A stretch of 64,000 nt of DNA, taken from the NCBI GenBank assembly GCA_003255025.1, contig QANY01013727.1, positions 1,881,849-1,945,848 on the forward strand, given 5' to 3'. Below, piece by piece: positions 33,880-44,170 of this stretch (positions are counted from its first letter, which is position 1; the number at the start of each line of letters is the position of its first letter). The position numbers and the translations under genes were made by a program. A model generated the notes under the pieces. The model saw only the letters and a program-made list of their open reading frames with translations, did no database searches and had not been told where the DNA came from. The stretch is from Datisca glomerata. Lineage: Eukaryota; Streptophyta; Magnoliopsida; Cucurbitales; Datiscaceae.

Positions 33880-35460
33880 ATGGCTGGATGTATAAACAGA
33901 AGAGCGATTTTGTCGCGCATAGAGGGAGACAAACCCATACTCAATGACGAACGCAGACAAGAGGAGGAGAACACCTCTCATGAGTTACCATCAATCGCAC
34001 CTACACAAGCGCAAGAGCAAGCTGAAGCCATTCGGGAGCTCCAAGCTTCTAACGCTGAGATGAGGAAAGTCATCGATATGCTAAATGCGTACATCAATGT
34101 CGCTGCACCACAACACCTGCCTCCCTCCTCCATCGTAGGCACACAACTGACTTGCTCCACCATCAGCGTGCAACCAACCTCCACCATGGGTGTGCGACCA
34201 GCCTCCATCATCCTCCATCATGGGTGCGCAACTAACCTCCACAATGGGCGCGTAACTGACCTCTCTCATGGGCGTCCAACCATCCTCTGTTGTAGGCGTT
34301 CAACCACAAGCATTCACCCAGAACCATGTTCAACGGAATGTTCAAGCCAACACTCAGACTCTCACACAAGATAATGTTGCACTAACACTTCCACCTTTTG
34401 CAATCGGCGGCTTGCCTAGAACCATTACCATGTCCAATGCCCCACCTCTAGTCAACATCATTCATATCGCGAATACTACCCTGACTACTACAATAGCTTA
34501 GACCAACCTCATCTCAAGTGCGAACAATGCCTTTATTGGGAGTAGTCATTTCATTACCCATGAAGCCTTTCAAAAGATGCTTTAAGAAGACAAAGAGTAA
34601 GGGCATCTCTAATTGAGTTCATTGCTCACTTGAGACCACCATATTCGGCTGACATAGCCATGAGACCATACTCGGTGGACTATGTTCCCCCAAAGTTTTA
34701 AAAATATAGTGGCAGAAATGGGTGTGCCAAAGAACATTTGATACATTTTATTGATGACATGGGACCTTATGGTTATGATGAGTTCATGCGTTTGAGGGAA
34801 TTCTCCACGTCCTTGATGGAGCAAGCCTACACTTGGGTACGCGAGTTTGGCGTCCGAGTCGATCTCAACATGGACGCAAATGGTGTCAACCTTTTTGGCA
34901 AAGTTCTTTGTCATAGAGGATAAGACTAGCATATTAGATCTAGAAAAGACAAAAGATCAATGGTGACCTTATGTCATATGTTCAAAGGTTCAAGGAGAAG
35001 GCCATGTATTTCCAAGAGTATTGCAAAGAGGAAGCCCTTTATGAAGATGTGCACTGGAGGGATGTTGGACGATTATAAAGTCTACCTTGAGAATCTGAGG
35101 ATTGCCATATTCATCCGCTTGATGAGACATCCAAAAGGACAAGCACTTCAGTACGTAAGCCATGACAACCCGAGAGGGGTGACGGTCATGACTGCCCTTG
35201 GAGACCCACTACATCACACTACCATCCTCAAGTAACGGTTGCACAACCACAAGGGCGTGATCGTAAGAGAGGTAGAAATGAAAGGAATGATCGAGCCACC
35301 TTTCCCTTACACCATGGATAAGGTGGAAGTACTAGTATATGTATGGATAAATGATAAAGAGATCACTTTGCCTTGGGTTACCGTGCTACCCACAAGGGAG
35401 GAAAGGAGTTCCCCAAACTTCAATTGATATCACCACACTACATCACACCCTACCCAAGAG
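33880..35460 (+). pseudogene. Gypsy gag remnant
   Basis: The frame opening at 33880 reads MAGCINRRAILSRIEGDK, then QEQAEAIRELQASNAEMRKV (a short coiled-coil-like stretch). It passes into tandem about 30-bp repeats (34120-34300: CCTCCACCATGGGTGTGCGACC and variants). Near 34738 the gag core appears: FIDDMGPYGYDEFMRLREFS and SLMEQAYTW. Plant gypsy gag normally has LxxLGPYAxDxxLCLREFSxSLxxxAYTWY there. YVQRFKEKAMYFQ near 34977 corresponds to the next gag helix. Several frameshifts and stops break it. Confidence 0.85.
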
Positions 35461-36995
35461 TGTAAGTTTTTTAGAAGCTTCTTCAATGAGAAAATGAAGA
35501 AGGGAAAGATCATTGCGAAGGGTGTCAGACCCGTAGATCCACCCCCTTTCCTTCAACATGCCAATGTCAGCATGACTAGCGCCAATGCAATAAGATCTAC
35601 CTCATATGTTATCAGAGTAGAGGAGGCATATGAGGAAGCAACCGTAGGAGGAGACACCACCTTCATAGACAAGCTTTTAAACATAAGGATTTATAAGAAT
35701 GTCTTTGATATGCTTGATTTGGATGACATTGCACAACGTCAAGTCTCTAAAACACTAATGGATGTCACTCAACAAAATTATGCCTCGATGAGTTGTTGCA
35801 TTGCACAACCGCCTTTGAGTAAGGTGAGGTAGAATGAAGAGAACGCCATTACATTCACCAATGATGACCACCATGTTAAGAGGATGGGGCACAACCGACC
35901 CCTTTTTGTGGAGGCAACGATCAATGGGGTGCGAATCAGGCGCGTCATGTTGTAATGGGTTTCATGTTGGTAAGTGTCAAGACAATGGGTTATGTCAATG
36001 TGGAGTTACAAGTTGGACCATAAGAACGACCAATTGTTTCCATGTGATCGAGTACAATACGGTCGACCACATATTGTTGGGGAGGTCATGGATTCATGAC
36101 CATGAATTTTTCCCTTCAACCTTGCATCAGTGCTTGAAGTCACGATGGCGTGGTAAGAACATCACGGTGGTAGCTAGCAAAGCGTCATTTGATGAGACCG
36201 AGGCTCACTTGATAGAGGCGATGCTCTTTGACGAACTTGCGAAAGTGGGGGGTTGGGAAAGGAAAAGAAGTACTTACATCAGGGATAGAGTTGGTAACCC
36301 ACGTGACGTTGCCAAAAGAAAAGAGGGCATACTGCTTATGATGGTGTGTGGGGTTAGGTGTACAGTCTGATCCCCTTGATGATGGAGCAAATGATGATAT
36401 AATGATGGAAGAGGCATTTGCCAGGTCACAAGGACTTCTGCAAGGAATCTATGTGATGAATTGTGAACCATCAGAGGCGCCTCTACCGACCAACCCATCA
36501 CCACCATCGTAGGAGCTAGAGGAAGTCCATATTGGGGAGGGAAGCACGAATATGATGGTGTTCCTAGCAAAGGCTTTGGAGAGTAAGCAACGAGATGACT
36601 TGATAAAGCTTTTGAATGAGTTTGAGGATGTTTTTGCGTAATCATACTCTGAGATGCCAGGGTTGGATCCTACCTTAGTGACGCATACGGTACGGGTCTC
36701 CGAACAATGCACACATATCAGGCAACACCCTCGTCATTTTCTCCCCAAGGTGGAACTACAAATAAAGTCTGAAATTTCAAAGCTCTTAGAGGCGGGATTT
36801 ATCAAGCCTATCAAACACTCCACGTGGCTAGAAAACATTATTTTGATGAAGAAGAAAAATGGTCAGATCCGTTGTTGTGTTGATTTTAGAGACCTGGACA
36901 AGGCATTCCCTAAAGATCACTTCCCGCTACCTAATGTAGAAACCTTGGTCGATGCTACGACGGAGCACAAAATGTTCTTTTTAATGGACGAGTTC
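35461..36995 (+). pseudogene. Gypsy protease and reverse-transcriptase N-part remnant
   Basis: Protease region: from 35836 the frame reads ENAITFTNDD, then GHNRPLFVEATINGVRIRRV and ML, and hits TAA at 35953-35955. The DTGSS active-site segment should follow, so the catalytic Asp motif is lost. VDHILLGRSWIHDH (near 36060) is the late protease motif. RT: 36654 onward reads MPGLDPTLVTHTV, KVELQIKSEISKLLEAGFIK, MKKKNGQIRCCVDFRDLDKA and FPKDHFPLPNVETLVDAT, the fingers and early palm of gypsy RT. The frame is cut within FFLMDEF (expected FMDGFSGYNQI) by the LTR fragment at 36996. The YxDD catalytic box is absent from the window. Confidence 0.88.
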
Positions 36996-37739
36996 TGTAA
37001 TGCCCGATCCCCGAGGGTTTAACATACGTATAACTTCACAATTTTGAAATCCCCAATTCCAAACAAATCCTATTTGAGAAAATTCCCAAATTGAAATTCT
37101 TAATTTACCCATGATAGAAAAACCTTGACTTTAAATAGCTGAAGCATTAATTTATCCATGATCTAAATCTTAATCATTAAATAGCCGAAGCGAAAAAGTG
37201 TCTTAAATGTATAATTACTAAAACCTCGAAAAACTGAAATAAATTCAAAACTTGAAATCCATAAATCAAGGAACTTTCACTAATCATAATTCGTAGAAAA
37301 ACATAACGTAAAATAAACTACTGAGTTAAACATAAACGTTTTCTCAAGTTTTAAATCAATTCATAAACTGAAAATATAAATTCTTCTAATTCAACTGGTT
37401 ATCGCAGTCCTTCACTCATGTTGCTCGCCATCACCATCTGTATCATAAACAACTGTGAGGGGATGAGTATTTTGAAATACTCAGTAAGCAAACTCACATA
37501 ATAACATGCATCCACATGTAATAAATGCAATCATGACATAACATAAATGAACTTGGCATATATCTTAAATGAAATAAAGTAACGTACTTGATCATGACAT
37601 GGCTTAACATAGCACGTAGATAACACGTGTCTCAAACAGAATCATATAACAAATTTATTCATATCTTGTCTTGGCATGTCCCCTAGTTAACAACCTAATT
37701 AGAACTAATCACACGTTAACTGAAATACATCATGACAAA

Positions 37740-37930
37740 TTGGACGACGAAACATATGACACACATTGGGCGACAGAACAGATGTCACTCATAGGTGTCG
37801 GAAAATGTGAACAAATGACACCTCATGAGTGACGGAAAATATTTACAAATGACACTTAATGTATGACCAAAATATGAACAAACGACACCCTATGTGTGAC
37901 AAAAGCATGACCAGATGACACCCCATTCAT
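37740..37930. repeat. About 40-bp tandem repeats (AAATGACACC... type)
   Basis: Five imperfect units contain ACAAATGACAC(C), CAT(A/G)(A/T)GTGAC and GAAAATATG. This region corresponds to the solo-LTR part at 15530-15650, where the repeat is not expanded. Confidence 0.65.
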
Positions 37931-38344
37931 ATAACAGAACAAAACATGAAGGTCCTGATTTCTTGTTAACTAAGGGTTGTGCTTAAGTTCATATCTTGCT
38001 TAATTACGACTTGAATGAATTAATTTCATAACTTGCAGAGTCCAACTTATGATAATAATTAATCATATAATGTATACTAATACATGTAACAGAATCAAAC
38101 ATGATAACATACTAACGTAAAATCAGTCATATTCAAATATTTATCTCATGATAATTAAATAATAACTGAACAATAAACAATTACCAAAATGTTAACGAAA
38201 TATAATAATTATTGAAAAATGGTTAAACAGATAATAAATACATGATACAATTATAATATCAGAGTCATAACATTATATAAGTCAATTTACACAAACATAT
38301 ATATGAACACAACATGCTTATAGACATTTAAAGCGGATGAGAAT

Positions 38345-38516
38345 AACATATATTACGTTTATCACACATGCGGCACATTACTATGATGTAAATTTCTATA
38401 CACAAAGCATAGATATTCATCACACATGGGTCACATTATGATACAAATCCACTTACACCAAACATATACATTTATCACACATGGGTCATATTACGATGCA
38501 AATTCATTTATACAAA
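38345..38516. repeat. Three about 58-bp tandem repeats (TTATCACACATGGGTCA)
   Basis: The units start near 38358, 38417 and 38470 with (T/A)T(T/C)ATCACACATG(G/C)G(T/G)CA(C/T)ATTA and end in a CAAATTCATTTATACAAA-type sequence. They lie directly before the point where gypsy RNase H resumes. Confidence 0.8.
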
Positions 38517-40290
38517 CTCATTCTAGTGGTGGAGTAGGACTTATCTTGGAGGATCCTTTGGGCAACATTTTCTCAATAGCATATAAGTTGACTTTTCCAA
38601 GTACAAATAATGAGGTGAAGTATGAAGCTCTTATATTGGGATTTTGATATGCAAATGATAAGGGTGCCACCGATATCATGGTCAAAGGGACTCCAACTTA
38701 ATCATTAGCCAAGTTAGAGGAGGTTTTACCGTGAAAGAACCCTCTCTCACACAATACCGTTATGAGGTTCAAAAGCTTGTTGATACGTTTGATGATGTTA
38801 TTTTTTAACACACCCCTAGATCTAACAACGGCCATACCGATGCCTTGGAAACTCTAGACACCAAGCTCTCTCTCACCAACCCTATTATGATGGTCGAAGT
38901 TGTTGTTAAAGCCACAAGCGCTGCGCTGAGGGTAACGTTGATCCACCATCCTAGGATTGGAGATGTAAGATCAAGGCACAATTATCTCAAGGGGAGGCCG
39001 CTCTGAACAAGGAGTTGAGGAACTTTGTTAATTTGAGTGGAGTTCTCTTCTATATGGGGGTTGATGGAGTACTTTCACGATGCGTGAGTTTGGAGGAAGG
39101 CCACAACCACCTCAAGCATCTACATGAAGACTATTGTGCCAGGGAAGGGCCGCACCTACACCGTTGTCTCCAAAGGATGGGTTTTTATTGGCCAAACATG
39201 ACAATGGAGGCCACGACCATGCAAAAGAATTATATTAAGAAGTGAAGTCTTCACTTCTTTATGCTCAATGGAGAGTTATACATGGTCAGTGTAGACGGTC
39301 GGCCTCTTAAGTGTTAGAGTATTGACGATCAACGAACTATCATAGAGGAAGTACACAAAGGGGCATATGGCAAACACCAAGAAGGCACGAGGATATATAA
39401 GGAATTGCTCAGGATATGGTACTATTGCCCCACCATGGAAGCTGATGCATTAGACTATGCACGGAAATGTCACGCTTGCCAAGTCCTCAAAAATGTCATA
39501 CATGCCTCATCTGTGTCCTTGCACCCAACGGAGGTTCCTTGGCTGTTTCACACCTGGGCTCCAGAATTTATTGGACCCATATCGCCCGTGTCGAAATGTT
39601 ACATATGGATCCTTGTAACCACAAATTGTTACACCAAGTGGGCAGAGGTCATAACTCTTAAGGATGGGACATGCAAGCAGGTCTACAACATTATTAAGGA
39701 GAACATCATATGTTGATTCGGGCTAGCAAGTGAATCATCTCAAACAATGGACGCCGTTCACAAGTAAGGTAGTGGCTGAACTATTGGAAGAATACGACAT
39801 CTTCCATGATAGAACCACACCATATTATCCCAAGAAGAATGGTCAAGCCAAGGCAATCAACAAGACATTATTCAGGATACTTAGCCGTATGGTCCACAAC
39901 GTCTAGAATACATGGCATAAGTTAATCCCTTTAGCACTATGGGTGTATCGAACAATAAAATAGACTCTGATGCAAGCAACCCCATTTGCTTTGGTTTATG
40001 GTCACGAAGCGGTCAAACCTACGGAAGTAATGGTACCATCAGCTAAGTTATCATCTTCAGTGAGAGTTGAATGCTCCTCCCGTCTTGGTGATCTAGAAGC
40101 TATAGATGAAAGCAGATATAAGGTCAAAGAAAGCATCCAAGCCTATCAAGATAGAATGATCAAAACCTACGAAGCAATAATACGTCCGTGGGTGTTCCAC
40201 GAAGGTGATCTGGTATTGAAAGCGACAAATCATGTCATGCGAGGTATGCCGCAAGATGTGTTACAAAATATTGCTACTTGATGAGGCTCT
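38517..40290 (+). pseudogene. Gypsy RNase H and integrase remnant
   Basis: RNase H: SSGGVGLILEDPLGNIFSIA then NNEVKYEALILGF, ending at 38647; the upstream Asp-containing part is gone. Two integrase zinc-binding (H2C2-like) modules follow in tandem. The first has HNHLKHLHEDYC and GFYWPNMTMEA (about 39108-39220). The second has EEVHKGAYGKHQEGTRIYKE, WYYCPTMEADA and ARKCHACQ (about 39348-39485). The integrase core reads EFIGPISPVSKCYIWILVTT and CYTKWAEVI, then FTSKVVAELLEEYDI, TTPYYPKKNGQAKAINKTL and ALWVYRTIK. ATPFALVYGHEAVKPTEV (near 39975) is the usual C-terminal motif. Several stops break the frame (for example at 39714-39716 and near 39904). Confidence 0.9.
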
Positions 40291-40314
40291 AACGCCTTTC
40301 CTTGTCTGCACCAT

Positions 40315-41366
40315 GAATAGACATCATGCTTGGTGAGATGTATAGGCTTTCACACCTCTACTTGAGAATAGCCATGATAGACATCATGCTTAGTGAGATG
40401 AATAGGCTTTCACACCTCTACTTGGCTACACCCATGATAGACATCATGCTTGGTGAGATGCATAGGCTTTTACTCCTCTACTTGAGAACATTCATGATAG
40501 AAATCACGTTTGGTGGGAGGCATAGGCTTTCACGCCTCTACTTGAGAACACCCATGATAAACATCATGCTTGGTGAGATGCATAGGCCTCCACGCCTCTA
40601 CTTGGCTACACCCATGATAGACATTATACTTGGTGAGATGCATATGATTTCACGCCTCTACTTGAGAACACCCATGATAAACATCATGCTTGGTGAGATG
40701 CATAGGCTTTCACGCCTCTACTTGGCTACACTCATGATAGACATCATGCTTAGTGAGATGCATAGGATTTCACGCCTCTACTTGAGAACACCCGTGAGAC
40801 ATTATGCTTGGTGAGATGCATAGGATTTTACTCCTCTACTTGAGAACATCCATGATAGAAATCATGTTTGGTGGGAGGCATAGGCTTTCACGCCTCTACT
40901 TGAGAATACCCATGATAAACATCATGTTTGGTGAGATGCATAGGCCTCCACGCCTCTACTTGGCTACACCCATGATAGACATTATACTTGGTGAGATGCA
41001 TAGGCTTTCATGCCTCTACTTTAGAACACCCATGATAGACATCATGCTTAGTGAGATGCATAGGCTTTCACGTCTCTACTTGAGAACACCCGTGATAGAT
41101 ATCATGTTTGGTGAGATGCATAGGCTTTTATGCATCTTCTTAAGAACACAAATGATAGACATCATGCTTCATGAGATACATAGGCTTTCACACCTCTACT
41201 TGAGAACACCCATGATAGATATCATGCTTGGTGTAATGCATAGGCATTCAAGGCTCTACTTGAGAACAACCATGATAGACGTCATGCTTGGTGAGATGCG
41301 TATGCTTTCACGTCCCTACTTAAAAAACACACATGATAGACATCATACTTATCATTAAGAACACTT
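40315..41366. repeat. 60-bp tandem array, about 17.5 units
   Basis: The unit is GACATCATGCTTGGTGAGAT, then GCATAGGCTTTCACGCCTCT, then ACTTGAGAACACCCATGATA. Because 60 is a multiple of three, one frame stays open and gives an about 20-residue peptide period (MLGEMHRLSRLYLRTPMIDI). A 58-bp unit near 40795 shifts the frame, producing two long overlapping frames. At least two higher-order subtypes alternate (TTGAGAACA and TTGGCTACA). The array lies between integrase and the antisense gene, a spacer where some plant gypsy elements carry satellites. Confidence 0.95.
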
Positions 41367-41748
41367 GAGATGCGTCACTCAGATCTGCGTGTTTGATGTA
41401 TCCCCTACACTCACGTGTCACCTCATTGAGCTTGACCTCCCCATGATAGAACCCACACAGCCCCTAGAAACACCAACTGCCACGGGTGGGACTTTCACGC
41501 CTCTATGAGAAACACTCACAAGAGGAGTTGTTGGGTAAAAAAAATCTAGTATTTTCTAATGACCTTATACAGTCTCACTGATGACACTCACAGCGTATTA
41601 CTACCCATAGATTACAAGGCAACAAGCAAATAGATTATGCATATACAAAGAGAGAAATAATGAGTCAGCATTCCACATGTGAAACAAGGAAATGACATCT
41701 CATTCAAGAATAAAGTTCATGATGGTATGAGTTGTCATTACATCAAAA
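41367..41748. other. Spacer after the 60-bp array
   Basis: Degenerate text with one more diverged piece of the array vocabulary (GGGACTTTCACGCCTCTATGAG at about 41487). No gene was found. Confidence 0.5.
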
Positions 41749-42485
41749 TCATAAGGGGTACGGTAAGAACAACCAGCTACATCCCCAAAATATGATAGCG
41801 CAAAACTCCACCTCCCTATCCTTAAACATAACACCATCAATAGGCAAACTTCTTGCTGAAACCTTCAAATTCACATCAAAGTCCTTGAAGTAGTGTCTCA
41901 TCCAACCAAAGAAGTTTGCCCTCTTCCTACGATTACCACCAGAAGAAGGCTTGTAAGACTTCTTCAGGCCATCTTCGAGAAGAGTGATCACCCGTTCAAC
42001 TCAGGCCCCATAGTGGTGAAGAAGGTGCATTGATCGCCAAACATAGGTAGGCACAGCAAGACGTGCACATCCTTTAGCATGCGGGAAAACTCCCCCCAAG
42101 CGGCGATGAAAGTGTGCGAGAAGTTACACCAACGTTGAAGTAATAAATGGACTAGAGGGGCGTCACGCTGGATTGACAATATGGACACCACCTCTAATGC
42201 TTCCAGAACCCTGACTTTCTTTAACAACTCAACATACTCAATGGAGAAGGTCAGAAAATCACCATGAGCATTTGTGAGGAATGGCACTTGTTCAAGCCTG
42301 AAGTACTCTGTCTGCTCGCCTTCCTTTTCCATCAATACACCAGAACTAACCTCCCCCTCAACCGACTTTGACATAGTATTAACCACGCGGCCAGCAATAG
42401 GCTTCATCGTGGACCATGGTTTGGGTAGAACCGGGGGATCCGGAATGCCTTTGCTCACAGAAAGTTCAATCTTTGAAGAAGCCAT
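41749..42485 (-). pseudogene. Antisense plant-mobile-domain (PMD) protein of the gypsy element, frameshifted
   Basis: Minus strand, ATG at 42485: MASSKIELSVSKGIPDPPVL, later MEKEGEQTEYFRLEQVPFL, ALEVVSILSIQRDAPLVHLL, QRWCNFSHTFIAAWGEFSRM and LKDVHVLLCLPMFGD. The block RWCxxTHTFxxxWGEFxxxLxDVxxLxxLPxFGD is the hallmark of the plant mobile domain (PF10536), which is known in host proteins such as MAIL1/MAIN and in gypsy and Mutator transposons. After ELNG a TGA at 41990-41988 ends the frame. A one-base shift continues it as VITLLEDGLKKSYKPSS and RRKRANFFGWMRHYFKDFDV to 41749. The gene lies between integrase and the 3' LTR on the opposite strand, a position used for extra genes by Tat-type gypsy elements. 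Confidence 0.8.
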
Positions 42486-42599
42486 GTGTGTGAACAAGGA
42501 CGTGCAAAATAGGGGAATGCATGTTACAAGCAAGAAACACAGATACAATGGAAGGCGATAAGTTAATGCTCTCGGTGGAATTGCTAAGGCATGAATACC

Positions 42600-42960
42600 T
42601 TATGGGAGCAACATATTACAAATATCCTATAGGGGAGGCATGCTGATGTTGCTCTTCAATGGTTGAAAAAATTGAAATTTTCCCTAAGGGGGAAGGATAT
42701 TGTGAATACCCCAGTAGGGGAGGCATGTTGATGGTTCTCTTCAACGGAGGAAAGTTTAATTTTTTTTTCCATGTTCTTAGTACTTTTTAACGGAGGCAAA
42801 GTGAAATTTTCCTATAAGGAAAGGGTATTGTGAACACCCTATAAGGGAGGCATGTTAATAGTTCTCTTTGAGGGAGACATGTTGAAATTTTCTTCAACAG
42901 AGGCAAAGTTAAAATTTATTCTATGGGGAAGGCATATTCATTATGAGACATCCTACTTGT
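42600..42960. repeat. Imperfect about 120-bp repeats (GGGGAGGCATGTTGATG type)
   Basis: About three degenerate units contain (C/T)AGGGGAGGCATG(T/C)TGATG(T/G)T, CTCTTCAA(T/C)GG and GAAATTTTCC. They probably form the leader or upstream region of the antisense gene. Confidence 0.6.
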
Positions 42961-43734
42961 AAAAGTTCTAAGTATAATAATGAGTACTTCACTCACCTGA
43001 AAAGGGAAATACGAAGCAAAGAGCTCGACTCCTATTAGTTCACACGACGACTCCTGGATGGTCCGTGAGAGCGAGATTTGCAAATAAAACAAGAGTCTTG
43101 GTTAGACCAAGGTATATATCAATCATACGAAAATTGGTGCCCTACTCGATGGAACCCGGTAAGTTACACTAGTCATGGCCACCTCAAGGGTGGCATACAA
43201 GTCATCGCCCCTTCAATGGTGACATAATAAACTAGAGGCGACATTCCATAGGTCAATGACGACATCTAAGGGTCGGAGGCGGCATTTAACAGGTCAGAGG
43301 CGGCATACTAGAGCCCTCTATATCAGCGGTGGCATCTCAACGCCCCTAAATTAGCAACGACATCTCAACGCCCCAACCTCAGTGGTGACATCTCAACCCC
43401 ACCTCCCCCTCAGCCTCTAGCGGAGGCACATCGCCATTCGATTCGATTACAAGACCTTCAGCTCCCTCATTCAATGCCCTAAAGATAAATCTATTGTGTG
43501 AACCAACTATTACACTATCGGGACCGGAAATAAATAGGAAGAACAAGAAAAGAAGGGGAAGAGGAGCTTGCCTTAAGCTTCAAATTTGGAGAAGAACAAA
43601 AATTTCGATGCTCACTACCACCTTGAAAAGTGCTGAAATGCTGAAGAGGGCAAGGAAGAAGAAGATTGATTAGTTTCTCTTTTTCAAAAGGGGGGGCAAA
43701 AGATGATTAAATAATGAGTGTTTATTTTGAAGAC
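42961..43734. other. Leader/upstream region of the antisense gene
   Basis: No coding frame. At 43200-43440 there are short GC-rich repeats (GGCGGCAT, GACATCTCAACGCCCC). If the TATA box at 43735 is used, this stretch would be transcribed as an about 1.2-kb leader, perhaps with an intron. Confidence 0.35.
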
Positions 43735-43744
43735 CCTTTATATA
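43735..43744 (-). promoter_or_regulatory. TATA box for the antisense PMD gene
   Basis: The minus strand reads CCTATATAAAGG, a strong TATA consensus, 1.25 kb upstream of the PMD start codon. The downstream text contains ACTAATCAATCTTCTTCTTCC and a series of CTTCAGC-type pyrimidine-rich leader words. Confidence 0.5.
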
Positions 43745-44037
43745 GGGGAAGAAGGGAGAGGGGACTCCCCACATTCCAAAATTTTAGATATTTTTGAAAT
43801 TTGACCCCCTATGAAGTTCGTCTAGGTTCGTCGAACTGAAGACAAAGAGATGCCTACATCATATAAATAATACATATTGGGCATAACAAATTGATACATT
43901 CCACGTACATCATGTAATAGAGGTGATCAAATGACCGCTGACTTGATTTTATGATCGACTACTACATTGAAGAAATTGTGTACAAGCCTGATTACTCCGC
44001 ATCGTGCTTGCACATGAGACTAAATATACATGAGACT

Positions 44038-44170
44038 TGATGACCTCGATGTTGACTCACCACGAAGCATGATTCTTACGGTGTATCGGAAGTGCCTCCC
44101 CCATGGACGCACCATTGGGTGACTCCTCCATTGAGGCGCACTCTTTGAGGTGCCGCCCTGAGACTCTAGC
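44038..44170 (+). mobile_element. 3' LTR fragment of the gypsy element
   Basis: TGATGACCTCGATGTTGACTC onward matches the first about 130 bp of the 5' LTR (32800-32930) at roughly 80%. The similarity then fades after GCCGCCCTGAGAC, so the 3' LTR is truncated or replaced. This gives the element a minimum span of 32800-44170. Confidence 0.7.

Larger units (their letters stand above)
36996..38516 (-). mobile_element. Truncated LTR of the 13859-16333 family, inserted in reverse
   Basis: It starts TGTAATGCCCGATCCCCGAGG. Read in reverse complement it matches the 3' part of the solo LTR at 13859-16333: the end CGGGAATCGGAGTATTACA, the TTGAGAAAATCCCC(A)AATT block, the GAGTATTTTNAAATACTC palindrome at 37465-37490, and the CCTAGTTAACAAC block at about 37682. 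The part matching the first half of the solo LTR, including the CT array, is missing. The insertion sits inside gypsy RT, and RNase H resumes at 38520, so about 1 kb of RT was also lost. Tandem units lie inside (37740-37930 and 38350-38516). Confidence 0.75.

Noticed and set aside
36274..36712. Minus-strand frames of 123 and 87 codons over the gypsy protease/RT junction
   Set aside because: Shadow frames of the degenerate sense gag-pol; no domain.
40326..41358. Two long frames of 162 and 184 codons with 20-residue repeats
   Set aside because: They follow the 60-bp tandem array and shift frame with a 58-bp unit. There is no domain or sensible start, so this is a satellite, not a repeat protein gene.
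40315..41366. CRISPR-like regular repeat
   Set aside because: The units are contiguous without unique spacers and lie inside a plant gypsy element.
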